Position numbers and translations under genes: made by a program
Assembly: GCF_013778325.1 (NCBI RefSeq)
Contig: NZ_JACEIB010000003.1
Coordinates: 496,001-560,000 of the forward strand
From: Sphingomonas chungangi
Lineage (GTDB): Bacteria > Pseudomonadota > Alphaproteobacteria > Sphingomonadales > Sphingomonadaceae
DNA length: 64,000 nt
Direction: 5' to 3'
Notes under the pieces: generated by a model
What the model was told of the DNA's origin: nothing
Databases searched by the model: none
What the model saw: the letters and a program-made list of their open reading frames with translations, nothing else
In this document: positions 52,918 to 61,357 of the stretch, one piece after another
Position numbering within the stretch: the stretch's first letter is position 1
Layout of the letters: every line of letters starts with the position of its first letter

Positions 52918-55245
52918 ATGACCAGCCCCGACCGCATTCCCGTGATCATCGGCGTGGGCGAGCATGTCGATCGCCCGGCGGATGTGGCGCAGGCGCTTGA
53001 GCCGGTCTCGTTGATGGCCGAGGCCGTACGCGCGGCGGACGCCGACGGGGGCAGCGGGCTGCTCAGACGAATCGAGACGATCTCGCTCGTCGGGCTGGTC
53101 TCCTGGCGCTATGCCGATCCCGTTTCTCTGTTGTGCGAGAGGCTCGGCATCGATCCGGCGCACAAGGTCAATGCCAGCATGGGCGGCGAGACGCCGATCC
53201 GGCTGATCCACGAGGCGGCGGTGCGGATCGCCAAGGGCGAGGGGGGCACCGCCGCGATCGTCGGCGGCGAATCGACCAATGCGCGCAACCATGCCCGCAA
53301 GGCCGGCATCGCGCTCGACTGGACGCCGATGGCCTCGCGCGAGGAGGCGGTGCGCTTCCCCTCCAGCCGCTTCGCGATGAGCGAGGCGGCGAAGCATCTC
53401 AAGGTTATGGACCCAGCGCAGGTCTATCCCTTCTACGAGATGGCAACCCAGCACGCCTGGGGCGAGACGCCGGCCGAGGCGCAGGCGAAGTCGGCCGCCT
53501 TGTGGACCGAATATGCCGAGGTTGCGGCGACCAATCCCTCCGCCTGGATCCGCATCGCGCCGAGCGCCGAACAGATCGCCAAGGTGGGGCCGGACAACCG
53601 CCGGATCAACTTCCCCTACCCGAAGCTGATGGTCGCCAATCCGAGCGTCAACCAGGCCGGCGCGGTGATCGTCACCAGCCTTGCCGTGGCGCAGGAGCTG
53701 GGCGTCGACGAGGGGCGGCTGGTCCATATCTGGGGCGGAGCCTCGGCGATCGAGCCCGAGGACTATCTGAAGCGGGATCGCTACGACCACAGCACGGCGC
53801 AGACCGCCGCGCTCGACAGAGTGGTGGCGATCGCCGGCGGCGACGCGGCGGCGTTCGGCAAGCTGGAACTCTACAGCTGCTTCCCGGTGGTGCCCAAGAT
53901 GGCGCTGCGCACGCTGGGACTCGATCCGAAGGAGCATGTGCCGACGGTGACGGGCGGCATCACCTTCTTCGGCGGGCCGCTCAACAACTACATGACCCAC
54001 GCCACCTGCGCGATGGTGCGCGCGCTCAGGGCGGCGCCGGGCGAGCTCGGCCTGCTCTACGGGCAGGGCGGCTACGTCAACAAGCATCACGCGCTGGTGG
54101 TAAGCACCCGGCCGCCTGTGCAGCCGCTGGCGCTCGACTATTCGGTGCAGGCCGAGGCGGACGCGGCGCGCGATCCCGTGCCGGAGCTGGCCGAGAACTA
54201 TATCGGGCCGGCGACGATTGAAACCTACACGGTGCTCTACGGCCGCGACGGGGAGCCGATCGACGGCATCGTCATCCTGCGCACGCCCGACGGCCGCCGC
54301 ACCATGGCGCGCGTGCCGGAGAACGATGAGGCGACGATGGCGATCCTGCAATCGATGGAAGCCTCCGCGATCGGCACGGCGGGCCACGTCCGCACCGATC
54401 CCTTCGGCAAGCCGACGTTCGAGGCGGGGGACGCGCGCGATCCCGCGACCCGCCCGCGCAAATATTGCACGGTCGAGCGCGAAGGCCCGCTCACCATCGT
54501 CACGATCGACCGCGCCGACGTGATGAACGCGCTGACGCCCGAGGCCAACGCCGAGCTGGCCGAGGTGTTCGATGCCTTTGCCGCCGACCCGGACCAGTGG
54601 GTGGCGATATTCACCGGCGCCGGCGACAAGGCCTTCTCGGCGGGCAACGATCTCAAGGCCACCGCGCGAGCGATGGCGCGGGGCGCATCGACCGACATGC
54701 CGCTCACCGGCTTCGCCGGCCTCACCGGGCGGCACGATCTGACCAAGCCGGTGATCGCGGCGGTGAACGGGGTGGCGATGGGCGGCGGCTTCGAGATCGC
54801 TCTGGCCTGCGACATCATCGTCGCCGCCGACAATGCTGTCTTCGCGCTGCCCGAGCCGCGCGTCGGCTTGGCCGCGCTGGCGGGCGGGCTGTTGCGCCTG
54901 CCGCGCCAGATCGGGCTCAAGCAGGCAATGGGGATGATCCTCACCGGCCGCCGCGTCGGTGCGGAGGAGGGGCAGCGGCTCGGTTTCGTCAACGAGGTGG
55001 TGCCGGCCGGCGAGGCTCTGGCCGGGGCGAAGCGCTGGGCCGCGCAGATCCTCGAATGCAGCCCGATGTCGATCCGCGCTTCCAAGCAGGTGACGCAGCT
55101 CGGCCTGTCCGTGCCGTCGCTGGCCGATGGCGAGCGGGGACAGCGCGGCGCCTCTGCGGTGAAGGCGCTATTCAAGTCGGCAGACGCGCGCGAGGGACCG
55201 CTCGCCTTCGCGCAGAAGCGCAAGCCGGAATGGAAGGGGCGCTGA
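52918..55245 (+). CDS. thiolase-like (TLP1-type) - enoyl-CoA hydratase fusion
   Basis: A 775-residue two-part protein without an internal stop. Residues 1 to about 500 are a thiolase-fold protein of the TLP1 type with its extra C-terminal domain. The usual nucleophile Cys is missing (NASMGGETPIRLIHEAA), while GGITFFGGPLNNYMTHA and GLLYGQGGYVNKHHA mark the active-site loops. Residues about 515-775 are a crotonase domain with FSAGNDLKA, GGGFEIALACD and FALPEPRVGL, keeping both hydratase glutamates. It could hydrate an enoyl-CoA and pass it to a C-C cleaving or CoA-binding half. ATG 52918 follows AGGAGAG; it is coupled to the acyl-CoA dehydrogenase gene 1 nt downstream. Confidence 0.9.
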   Translation: MTSPDRIPVIIGVGEHVDRPADVAQALEPVSLMAEAVRAADADGGSGLLRRIETISLVGLVSWRYADPVSLLCERLGIDPAHKVNASMGGETPIRLIHEAAVRIAKGEGGTAAIVGGESTNARNHARKAGIALDWTPMASREEAVRFPSSRFAMSEAAKHLKVMDPAQVYPFYEMATQHAWGETPAEAQAKSAALWTEYAEVAATNPSAWIRIAPSAEQIAKVGPDNRRINFPYPKLMVANPSVNQAGAVIVTSLAVAQELGVDEGRLVHIWGGASAIEPEDYLKRDRYDHSTAQTAALDRVVAIAGGDAAAFGKLELYSCFPVVPKMALRTLGLDPKEHVPTVTGGITFFGGPLNNYMTHATCAMVRALRAAPGELGLLYGQGGYVNKHHALVVSTRPPVQPLALDYSVQAEADAARDPVPELAENYIGPATIETYTVLYGRDGEPIDGIVILRTPDGRRTMARVPENDEATMAILQSMEASAIGTAGHVRTDPFGKPTFEAGDARDPATRPRKYCTVEREGPLTIVTIDRADVMNALTPEANAELAEVFDAFAADPDQWVAIFTGAGDKAFSAGNDLKATARAMARGASTDMPLTGFAGLTGRHDLTKPVIAAVNGVAMGGGFEIALACDIIVAADNAVFALPEPRVGLAALAGGLLRLPRQIGLKQAMGMILTGRRVGAEEGQRLGFVNEVVPAGEALAGAKRWAAQILECSPMSIRASKQVTQLGLSVPSLADGERGQRGASAVKALFKSADAREGPLAFAQKRKPEWKGR

Positions 55246-55246
55246 C

Positions 55247-56443
55247 ATGGATCTCGACTGGAGCGCGCAAGAGATCGCCTTCCGCGACGAGGTGCGCGCC
55301 TTCCTCGCCGAAAACCTGACCGACGAGTTGCGGGACGCCGGCCGGCTGATGACCAGCGTCTATGCCGATCACCGGCTGCAGGTGGAGTGGCAGCGCCGAC
55401 TCCATACGCGCGGTTGGGCGGCGCCTGCTTGGCCCACAGAATATGGCGGCGCCGGCTGGAGCGTGGCGCAGCGCTACATCTACACGCGCGAGCGGGTCGC
55501 GGCCGGCGCACCGCCGGTCTCGCCAATGGGCATCCAGATGTGCGGCCCCGCGATCATCGGCCACGGCACCGCCGAGCAGAAAGCCTATTTCCTGCCGCGT
55601 ATGCTGAACGGCGAGCATTTCTGGTGCCAGGGCTATTCGGAGCCGGGCGCCGGCTCCGACCTCGCCGCGCTGCAGATGCGCGCCGATGCGGAAGGCGACG
55701 ATCTGGTGCTCAACGGATCGAAGATCTGGAACACCCATGCCGACGTCGCCAACTGGTGCTTCGCGCTGGTGCGCACGGCGAAGCTGGCCAGGCCGCAGCA
55801 GGGCATCACCTTCCTGCTGGTGCCGATGGATACGCCCGGCGTCAGCGTGAAGCCGATCGTCGCGCCGTCCGGCGAGCACATCCAGAACGAGATACTCTTC
55901 GAGGATGCGCGCGTGCCAAGGGCGAACGCCGTCGGCGCGATCGATGATGGCTGGACGGTCGCCAAATATCTTCTGGAGTTCGAGCGCGGAGGTGTCGCCT
56001 ATGCGCCCGAGTTCCAGGCCCGGCTGGACCTGATCGAGGAGGCCGCCGCCGAAGCCGGCATCGCCGACGATCCCGGCTTTCTCCTCCGCCTCGCCGAGGC
56101 GCGCATCCGCGTGGCGACGCTGGAGACTTACGAGTTCCGTGCGATGTCGGCGGGTGGAGCGCCGGGCATGTCAGCCTCCGTCATGAAGGTGATGGGCACC
56201 GAGCTCGCCCAACACATCACCGAGCTGGGGCTGGAGGTCGCCGGCCGCTACGGCATCGCCTACCAGCCGCAGGGCGCGCGGCCGGGCGGGCCGGTGGCGT
56301 TGCCGCATGGCGAGGGGCCGGTGATCGGCCCGCTCTTCGCCGCGCTAGCGCCGCTGCGCTACCTGAACGAGCGCGCCGGGACGATCTACGCCGGCTCCAA
56401 CGAGATCCAGCGCAACATCCTGAGCAAGATCCTGCTCGCCTGA
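55247..56443 (+). CDS. acyl-CoA dehydrogenase
   Basis: A 398-residue acyl-CoA dehydrogenase: MDLDWSAQEIAFRDEVRAFLAENL, GYSEPGAGSDLAALQMRA (flavin loop), GSKIWNTHADVANW, and a C-terminal IYAGSNEIQRNILSK. The pattern (WxTEYGGAGWS, CQGYSEPGAGSD) is that of the larger subunits of dehydrogenases used on steroid and alicyclic side chains. It may pair with the small divergent dehydrogenase at 35887-37011 (inference). The ATG lies 1 nt after the fusion gene stop, so it is translationally coupled: dehydrogenation, hydration and cleavage in one operon. Confidence 0.92.
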   Translation: MDLDWSAQEIAFRDEVRAFLAENLTDELRDAGRLMTSVYADHRLQVEWQRRLHTRGWAAPAWPTEYGGAGWSVAQRYIYTRERVAAGAPPVSPMGIQMCGPAIIGHGTAEQKAYFLPRMLNGEHFWCQGYSEPGAGSDLAALQMRADAEGDDLVLNGSKIWNTHADVANWCFALVRTAKLARPQQGITFLLVPMDTPGVSVKPIVAPSGEHIQNEILFEDARVPRANAVGAIDDGWTVAKYLLEFERGGVAYAPEFQARLDLIEEAAAEAGIADDPGFLLRLAEARIRVATLETYEFRAMSAGGAPGMSASVMKVMGTELAQHITELGLEVAGRYGIAYQPQGARPGGPVALPHGEGPVIGPLFAALAPLRYLNERAGTIYAGSNEIQRNILSKILLA

Positions 56444-56495
56444 CCGCGCTTGGCCCATCGCACGAATCTTGACTTTTTCGTCGATCTGAGACTAT

Positions 56496-56510
56496 TCTAA
56501 CGATAGTAGA
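56496..56510. promoter_or_regulatory. class B palindrome B8
   Basis: TCTA-ACGATAG-TAGA, 31 bp upstream of the Rieske-2 start at 56542. Same geometry as B5, which precedes Rieske-1. Confidence 0.6.
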
Positions 56511-56541
56511 TTTAACCGCCACCGCATCACGAAGGACCGCC

Positions 56542-57726
56542 ATGAACCTGGCAACGCCCGTCCGCGCCAACGAGCGCGTCGTCCCGACGCTGGAGAGCCT
56601 GAGCGCCAGCCAGATCGCCGCGATCCGCGCCATCCCGTCGCACGACCACAGCGAGATCCGCGCGATCGAGGCGTCGCGCCCGGCCAGCATCTTCACCGAT
56701 CCCGCTCGCTTCGCGCTGGAGCAGGAGACGGTGTTCCAGGCGCTGCCGGTGCCGATCACGATGAGCGCGGTGATCCCCAAGCCGGGGAACCTGATCGCGA
56801 CGGATGCCTACGGCAGGAACATCATCGTCGCGCGGGGCAAGGACGGTGTGGTGCGTGCCTTCCTCAACGCCTGCTCGCACAAGGGATCGAAGCTCATCGA
56901 GACGAGCGAGCCGCAATCGGCCAGCCGCCTCGTCTGCCCTTATCACGCCTGGACCTTCGGGCTGGACGGCAAGGTGCTGGGCGTGCCGCGCGCCGAGACC
57001 TTCGCCAATCTCTGCAAGGCAGATCGCCCGCTGGCGCAGCTGGAATGCCTGGAGAAGGGCGGCATCGTCTGGGTCGGCCTCGACCGGAACCGCTCCTATG
57101 ATTTCGGCACGCTCGACGATCAGCTGGAGATCGACTTCGAGGCGTTCAACCTGCCACGGATGCACCTCTACGGCCGCAAGGTGTTCGATCTCAAGGCCAA
57201 CTGGAAGCTGGTGCTGGAGCCTTTCCTGGAAGGCTATCACGTCCAGCGTCTTCATGCGGCGTCGGTCGGTCCGCTGTTCGCCGATGTGCCGAGCACGGTC
57301 AGCCTGCTCGGCCGCAACATCCGCCAGACATCGGGCAAACAGGCCTTCACGCCGGACATCCTCGATATCCCGGGCGAGAATATCCACAAGTCGGTGACCC
57401 ACGCCTATCAGGTCTTCCCGAACCTCGTGGTCGTCACCAGCCCCTATTATATCAGCATCATGATCCTGGCGCCGCGCGCGGCCGACCGGACGATCGTCGA
57501 CTATATGATGCTGACCCGCGAGGCGCCGGACAATCCCAAGGCGGAGGAATTGTTCTCCCGCTCCTACGAGATGATCCTCAACGTCTTCGGCGGCGAGGAC
57601 TTCCGCGCGGCGCAGATTTCGCAGGAAGGCCTGTCGAGCGGCGCGCTGGAAAATGTGATCTATTGCGGGCTCGAGGAGATGATCCCGACCTTTTACGGAA
57701 TGCTCGAAAAGCAGATGGGGATCTGA
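56542..57726 (+). CDS. Rieske non-heme iron oxygenase, alpha subunit (Rieske-2)
   Basis: A 394-residue Rieske oxygenase with cluster ligands Cys111-x-His113 and Cys132-x2-His135, and mononuclear iron residues His233 and His238 in LEGYHVQRLH. It aligns along its length with Rieske-1 and even better with Rieske-3 (62199-63383), including the N-terminal HDHSEIRAIEASRPA. No beta subunit or reductase is adjacent. It would hydroxylate the carbon skeleton at a position different from the other two. B8 is 31 bp upstream; the REP-like palindrome lies after its stop. Confidence 0.93.
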   Translation: MNLATPVRANERVVPTLESLSASQIAAIRAIPSHDHSEIRAIEASRPASIFTDPARFALEQETVFQALPVPITMSAVIPKPGNLIATDAYGRNIIVARGKDGVVRAFLNACSHKGSKLIETSEPQSASRLVCPYHAWTFGLDGKVLGVPRAETFANLCKADRPLAQLECLEKGGIVWVGLDRNRSYDFGTLDDQLEIDFEAFNLPRMHLYGRKVFDLKANWKLVLEPFLEGYHVQRLHAASVGPLFADVPSTVSLLGRNIRQTSGKQAFTPDILDIPGENIHKSVTHAYQVFPNLVVVTSPYYISIMILAPRAADRTIVDYMMLTREAPDNPKAEELFSRSYEMILNVFGGEDFRAAQISQEGLSSGALENVIYCGLEEMIPTFYGMLEKQMGI

Positions 57727-57737
57727 TCCGAAAATAT

Positions 57738-57825
57738 CCGTTCGTGCCGAGCTTGTCGAAGCACTGCCCTTTTCTTTGATGACGTAATAGGAAAGGCAGC
57801 CCTTCGCCAAGCTCCGCGCGAACGG
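57738..57825. repeat. REP-like palindrome, probable bidirectional terminator
   Basis: About 88 bp with outer arms CCGTTCG and CGAACGG and inner partial arms GAGCTTGTCGAAG / CTTCGCCAAGCTC and CTGCCCTTT / AGGAAAGGCAG. The order and wording resemble an extragenic palindrome I know from sphingomonad genomes (from memory). It separates the convergent Rieske-2 and CrtC-like genes and can act as a terminator. Confidence 0.75.
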
Positions 57826-57833
57826 TTTTGCCT

Positions 57834-58760
57834 TCAGGCCTTCAGGTTCAGCTCCTTCATGTGCCTCGGTAGCGGCGTGCGCAGTTCGGTGAGCTCGAAC
57901 AGACCCTCGCCCAGTCGGCCGCCGCACTCATATTGCATCAGCCCGTTCATGCCGAAGAAATCGCCGCCGTCGGCCCACCCGGCGCCGCCGACCAGTGCGT
58001 TGGAATCGGCGCGGCCCGTCACCCGCCACGCTCTTCGGGCATCGGTATAGACGCGCGCGTCCATCGCCACCGGCGAGACGCCGTCGTCCGCCACCTGCGC
58101 GCCGAAGGTAGCATCGACGATGCGGTGGATCGCGCCCTTCTCCAGCACGTAGCCGAAGCTGTTGCGCCCGTTCTCGTCGTCAAGGCCATAGACCGAAAAA
58201 GCGAGGTCGTCGCCGAACGCCGCCCAGAAATAGCGGCCGCTCTTGTGGCTGGCGAGCTTGCGCGGCCCCCAGCTGTGATCCTGCCAGGCGCTGCCCGCCA
58301 CCGCGATCGTGCGATCGCCGACGCGCACCGTGCCGCTCATCCAGCCCATCGATTCGTAATGGCCCTTGCCGAACTGCAGGCCGCCGGGATTGAAATCGAG
58401 CGTCAGCGGATCGGTGAAGGCTCTGTAGTCGATCGAAACCTCGACATCGCCCGAGACGCGCAGGCCCACCGATCGCCCGCCGTCGCCCGAGGTGAAGCGC
58501 AGCACGCCGACGGTCACGTCGTCGAGATCGGCGTCCGGCATCGGGATCGCATTCTCCTGCGACCGCGCCGCAACCACGCCATCCACCGACACGAGGCTCC
58601 AGACGTGTGCCAGCCGCTCATAGGGGCAGAAGCTGATATGATGGTGCCCGCCAACCCGGCGGCGCGCATCGTACCAGCCGATGAAAAAGCTCTCTTGCCA
58701 ATAGGGATCGGGTGCCTCGGGTGCGTGGCGCTTGAGATCCTCGGACGTGACGGGTCGCAT
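57834..58760 (-). CDS. CrtC/AttH-like two-domain protein, paralogue of 2385-3371
   Basis: A 308-residue protein with the family landmarks DPYWQESFFIGWYD near the start, FGKGHYESMGWMSGTV, and DHSWGPRK. The same landmarks occur in the 328-residue protein at 2385-3371, and both genes directly follow a kinase gene on the same strand. Known superfamily members include hydratases such as CrtC and tocopherol-cyclase-like folds; the present subgroup is uncharacterised. Binding or modification of a hydrophobic intermediate is plausible. ATG 58760 is preceded by GGAGATAGCG. No signal peptide. Confidence 0.75.
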   Translation of the reverse strand: MRPVTSEDLKRHAPEAPDPYWQESFFIGWYDARRRVGGHHHISFCPYERLAHVWSLVSVDGVVAARSQENAIPMPDADLDDVTVGVLRFTSGDGGRSVGLRVSGDVEVSIDYRAFTDPLTLDFNPGGLQFGKGHYESMGWMSGTVRVGDRTIAVAGSAWQDHSWGPRKLASHKSGRYFWAAFGDDLAFSVYGLDDENGRNSFGYVLEKGAIHRIVDATFGAQVADDGVSPVAMDARVYTDARRAWRVTGRADSNALVGGAGWADGGDFFGMNGLMQYECGGRLGEGLFELTELRTPLPRHMKELNLKA

Positions 58761-58770
58761 CGCTATCTCC

Positions 58771-59814
58771 TTAGGCGGTGAGCGCCTCGACGGTGGCGAG
58801 GTCGGTGATGGCGGCGCCGGCCCGCTCGGCCCAGGCGCTGCAGATGGCTTCGCTGTGGTGCGTGGTCGGGCAGAGGGCGTTCAGGAACGACCAGCCGGCG
58901 CGGCGGCGATAGGCGAGCCACGCGGCGTCGAAGTCGGGCGCATCCCCACCGCTCGCTGCCAGTCGGTCGAGATAGCGACGCAGCAGCGTCTCCTGATGGG
59001 CGCGGCGATCCTCGACGGTCATGGCGATGATCAACAGATAGGCGACGTCGACCGACCAGTGGGCGAGCATTGCCGTCTGCCAGTCGAGCAGTCCGAGCGT
59101 GCCATCCGGCTCGTAGAACATGTTGCCGGTGTGCGCGTCGCCGTGGACAAGATGGTGGCGGCCGTTCTCGCGATCGAACACCTGCATCCGTCGCAGCGCC
59201 GCCTCCATTCGTGGACGGTCGCGCAGCGCCTCGGGCAGTTTTTCGAAACGCGGGCTGATGCAGGCGGCGGCCCAATAGCCGAAATATTCGCCGATCACGT
59301 CGACCTGCTCGATTCCGCTCGACTCGGAGAGCCAGGGGAATGCGGCGATCAGGTCCGGTTCGCGCCGGGGCGCGGCGTGCAGCCCGGCAAGCTGGTCGAT
59401 CGCCCGCTCGGCCTGTTCGATCGACAGCGCCTCGCCGGGGATGCCGAAGCGGGCATGGCGTGCGGTCAGATCCTCCAGCAGCAGGATGGCGCGGCCGCCG
59501 TCCGGATCGACATGGGCGTAATAAGCGTCCGCGCAGTTGATCGGCAGACGGGGCGCGAGATCGCGGTAGAAGCGCGTCTCGGCGGCGTAGAGCGGCTCGG
59601 AGCGGACGCTGTGCGCCTCGAACCCGCCTTTCAGCCACATCGCCTCGGGTGCGCCCGCGGGCTCGGCGTACTCGATCAGCAATTGCGCCTTGGTGGCCAT
59701 GCCCCGGATCACCGTGCCGAAGCGGAAGCCGTCGATACGCACGCCGGGGAAGCGTGGCGCGAGCGCCTGCTCCAGCCACGCGACATCGACATCCTCCAGC
59801 GCGGCGAGCGTCAC
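58771..59814 (-). CDS. EcK/APH-like phosphotransferase
   Basis: A 347-residue kinase-fold protein with an intact catalytic loop VHGDAHTGN (His224, Asp226, Asn231) and the metal motif LLDWQ. It is the nearest relative of the kinase at 46128-47189 (LLLDDL/LLLEDL, SHGDAH/VHGDAH). Ecdysteroid-kinase-like proteins phosphorylate steroid hydroxyls in insects; bacterial members are undescribed. The start is GTG 59814 with GGAGGCGACGCT upstream, overlapping the TGA of the thiolase-like gene (GTGA). The CrtC-like gene follows after 10 nt. Confidence 0.87.
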   Translation of the reverse strand: MTLAALEDVDVAWLEQALAPRFPGVRIDGFRFGTVIRGMATKAQLLIEYAEPAGAPEAMWLKGGFEAHSVRSEPLYAAETRFYRDLAPRLPINCADAYYAHVDPDGGRAILLLEDLTARHARFGIPGEALSIEQAERAIDQLAGLHAAPRREPDLIAAFPWLSESSGIEQVDVIGEYFGYWAAACISPRFEKLPEALRDRPRMEAALRRMQVFDRENGRHHLVHGDAHTGNMFYEPDGTLGLLDWQTAMLAHWSVDVAYLLIIAMTVEDRRAHQETLLRRYLDRLAASGGDAPDFDAAWLAYRRRAGWSFLNALCPTTHHSEAICSAWAERAGAAITDLATVEALTA

Positions 59815-60959
59815 AGCGTCGCCTCCGTCCCGAACACGGCTGAGCTGAGCAGCGGCGTCTGCGGCCCGCCGGTGACGAGGCAGGTCTCGGCACCCGCCAC
59901 CGGGTTGCTCGATTCGCCGCGCAGCTGGCGCACCGCCTCGGCGATCAGACCCATGCCGTGGGCATTCCCTTCCGCGATCAGCCCGCCACTGGTGTTGACA
60001 GGCATGCGGCCGCCGTCGGCGATCAGATTGTCGAAGGTGAGCAACTCCGGCGCCTCCTCGATGGAACACAGTCCGTGGCTGATGATCGCCGCCACCGCCG
60101 GCCCGCTGAAATTGTCGTAGATTTGGGCGACGTCGATTTCCTTCGGACCGAGCTTGGCCATCGCCCAGAGCCGGCCGGCGATCGCCTCGAACCCGCCCGA
60201 TCCATAGTCCGGCTCGTTCTCCCACGCCTCGCCGATCGTCCCGCCTTGCGCGACGCCGAGCAGATAGACCGGCGGCTTGCGCAGAGCGCGCGCCCGACGG
60301 GCGCTGGTCAGGATCACCGCGACCGAGACGTCGTTCTCGCGCGAGCAATCGTAGAGGCCGAAGGGATCGACGATCGGCCGCGCCGCATCGTAGGTCGCCG
60401 CGTCGAGCGTTTTGCCATAAGCCTGCGCGCGGGGATTGCGCGAAGCGTGGTGATATTGCGCGCGGACCAAAGCACTCAATGCCGATCGCGGCACGCCGTC
60501 ATGGATCAGCCGCTCGGTCTTGAGGCCGCAAATCTGCGCGGGAGAACTGATGCCGTGCAGCGTGTAATGCGGCCCCATGTCGTAATGCGCGACCGCATCC
60601 TGCAGCCGCCCGCTCGATGCCTCGGCGATGGTGCGATAGACCACGACGATCTCCGCCTGCCCGGAATGGATCGCCGCCGCCGCCGCGCCGACCGCCGCGA
60701 CCGATCCGCCGCCGCCGCCGCCCCAGGCCATGCTGGCCCAGCGCATCTCCCGCGTGCCGAGCCCGCGCATCAGCGTGTGGCCGGCATTGCGATCGTCCGC
60801 ATAGGAAGCGAAGCCGTTGATATCGCGCGGATCGATGCCGGCATCCGCGCATGCCGCGACGATCGCCTGCAGGGTGAGCAGGGTCTCGTCGCCCGGCGCC
60901 TTGCCATGGCGGTAATACGGCGTCTCGCCGACGCCGACCGCGGCGATCGCGCCCCTCAT
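59811..60959 (-). CDS. thiolase-superfamily protein, Ltp2-like aldolase candidate (second copy)
   Basis: A 382-residue thiolase-fold protein that parallels 29351-30514: WGGGGGG replaces the nucleophile loop, QIYDNF carries Tyr281, and the C-terminus reads CLVTGGPQTPLLSSAVF. Degradative thiolase cysteines are absent, so retro-aldol cleavage of a beta-hydroxyacyl-CoA together with its DUF35 partner is the favoured role. ATG 60959 overlaps the TGA of the DUF35 gene (ATGA), and its own TGA overlaps the kinase GTG. Presence of two such pairs implies two different cleavage steps or substrates. Confidence 0.88.
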   Translation of the reverse strand: MRGAIAAVGVGETPYYRHGKAPGDETLLTLQAIVAACADAGIDPRDINGFASYADDRNAGHTLMRGLGTREMRWASMAWGGGGGGSVAAVGAAAAAIHSGQAEIVVVYRTIAEASSGRLQDAVAHYDMGPHYTLHGISSPAQICGLKTERLIHDGVPRSALSALVRAQYHHASRNPRAQAYGKTLDAATYDAARPIVDPFGLYDCSRENDVSVAVILTSARRARALRKPPVYLLGVAQGGTIGEAWENEPDYGSGGFEAIAGRLWAMAKLGPKEIDVAQIYDNFSGPAVAAIISHGLCSIEEAPELLTFDNLIADGGRMPVNTSGGLIAEGNAHGMGLIAEAVRQLRGESSNPVAGAETCLVTGGPQTPLLSSAVFGTEATL

Positions 60960-61357
60960 CGGGCGAGCTGCCAGCGCAGCGCGGTGTGGTCCGGTGTTTC
61001 CTGCGGGAAACCCGTGACGCGCGATCCGATTGCGAGGCCCTCGGCCGGCCCGTCGAGCAGGCCGAGCAGCCGCGCCCCGCCGGCATCGGGCAGTGCGACG
61101 AGCAGCACGGGGTAGGGAATCTTGTCGACCATCCCGGGCGAGAAAGGGTGGCGGGTCCAGCTCAGCGCATGGACGATGCCTTCCATCGGCACCTCGGGCC
61201 ATTCCATCTCCCAGCTGCCGCACGCGCCGCAGCGCCATTGCGGCGGCCAGCTCCAGCGCGCGCAGCCGGCGCAGCGCTGGATGCGCAGCACGCCCCCGGC
61301 GAGGCCTGCCCAGAAGGGCGCGTCTACCGTATCGGCGGGCGGCGCGCCGTGGCTCAT
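60956..61357 (-). CDS. Zn-ribbon/OB-fold DUF35 protein (second copy)
   Basis: A 133-residue DUF35 protein: zinc ribbon Cys29-x2-Cys32 and Cys43-x2-Cys46, then the OB-fold VHALSWTRHPF ... LLGLLDGP. It is the partner of the coupled thiolase-like gene, as with the pair at 28956-30514, but its gene is itself coupled to an upstream SDR (ATGA overlap at 61354-61357). This extends the module to SDR, DUF35, thiolase-like, kinase, CrtC-like. Confidence 0.9.
   Translation of the reverse strand: MSHGAPPADTVDAPFWAGLAGGVLRIQRCAGCARWSWPPQWRCGACGSWEMEWPEVPMEGIVHALSWTRHPFSPGMVDKIPYPVLLVALPDAGGARLLGLLDGPAEGLAIGSRVTGFPQETPDHTALRWQLAR

Noticed and set aside
52855-54735. Long minus-strand frame of about 620 codons
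   Set aside because: Antisense to the thiolase-like/crotonase fusion, whose domains are recognisable.
52918-55245. Thiolase and crotonase as two genes with a missed stop
   Set aside because: The reading frame is continuous and there is no ribosome site or good start near residue 515; a sequencing error cannot be excluded but is not visible.
29351-60959. Annotation of the two thiolase-fold proteins as acetyl-CoA acetyltransferases
   Set aside because: The nucleophile Cys is absent (WGGGGGG) and both have DUF35 partners, so a degradative thiolase is not supported.
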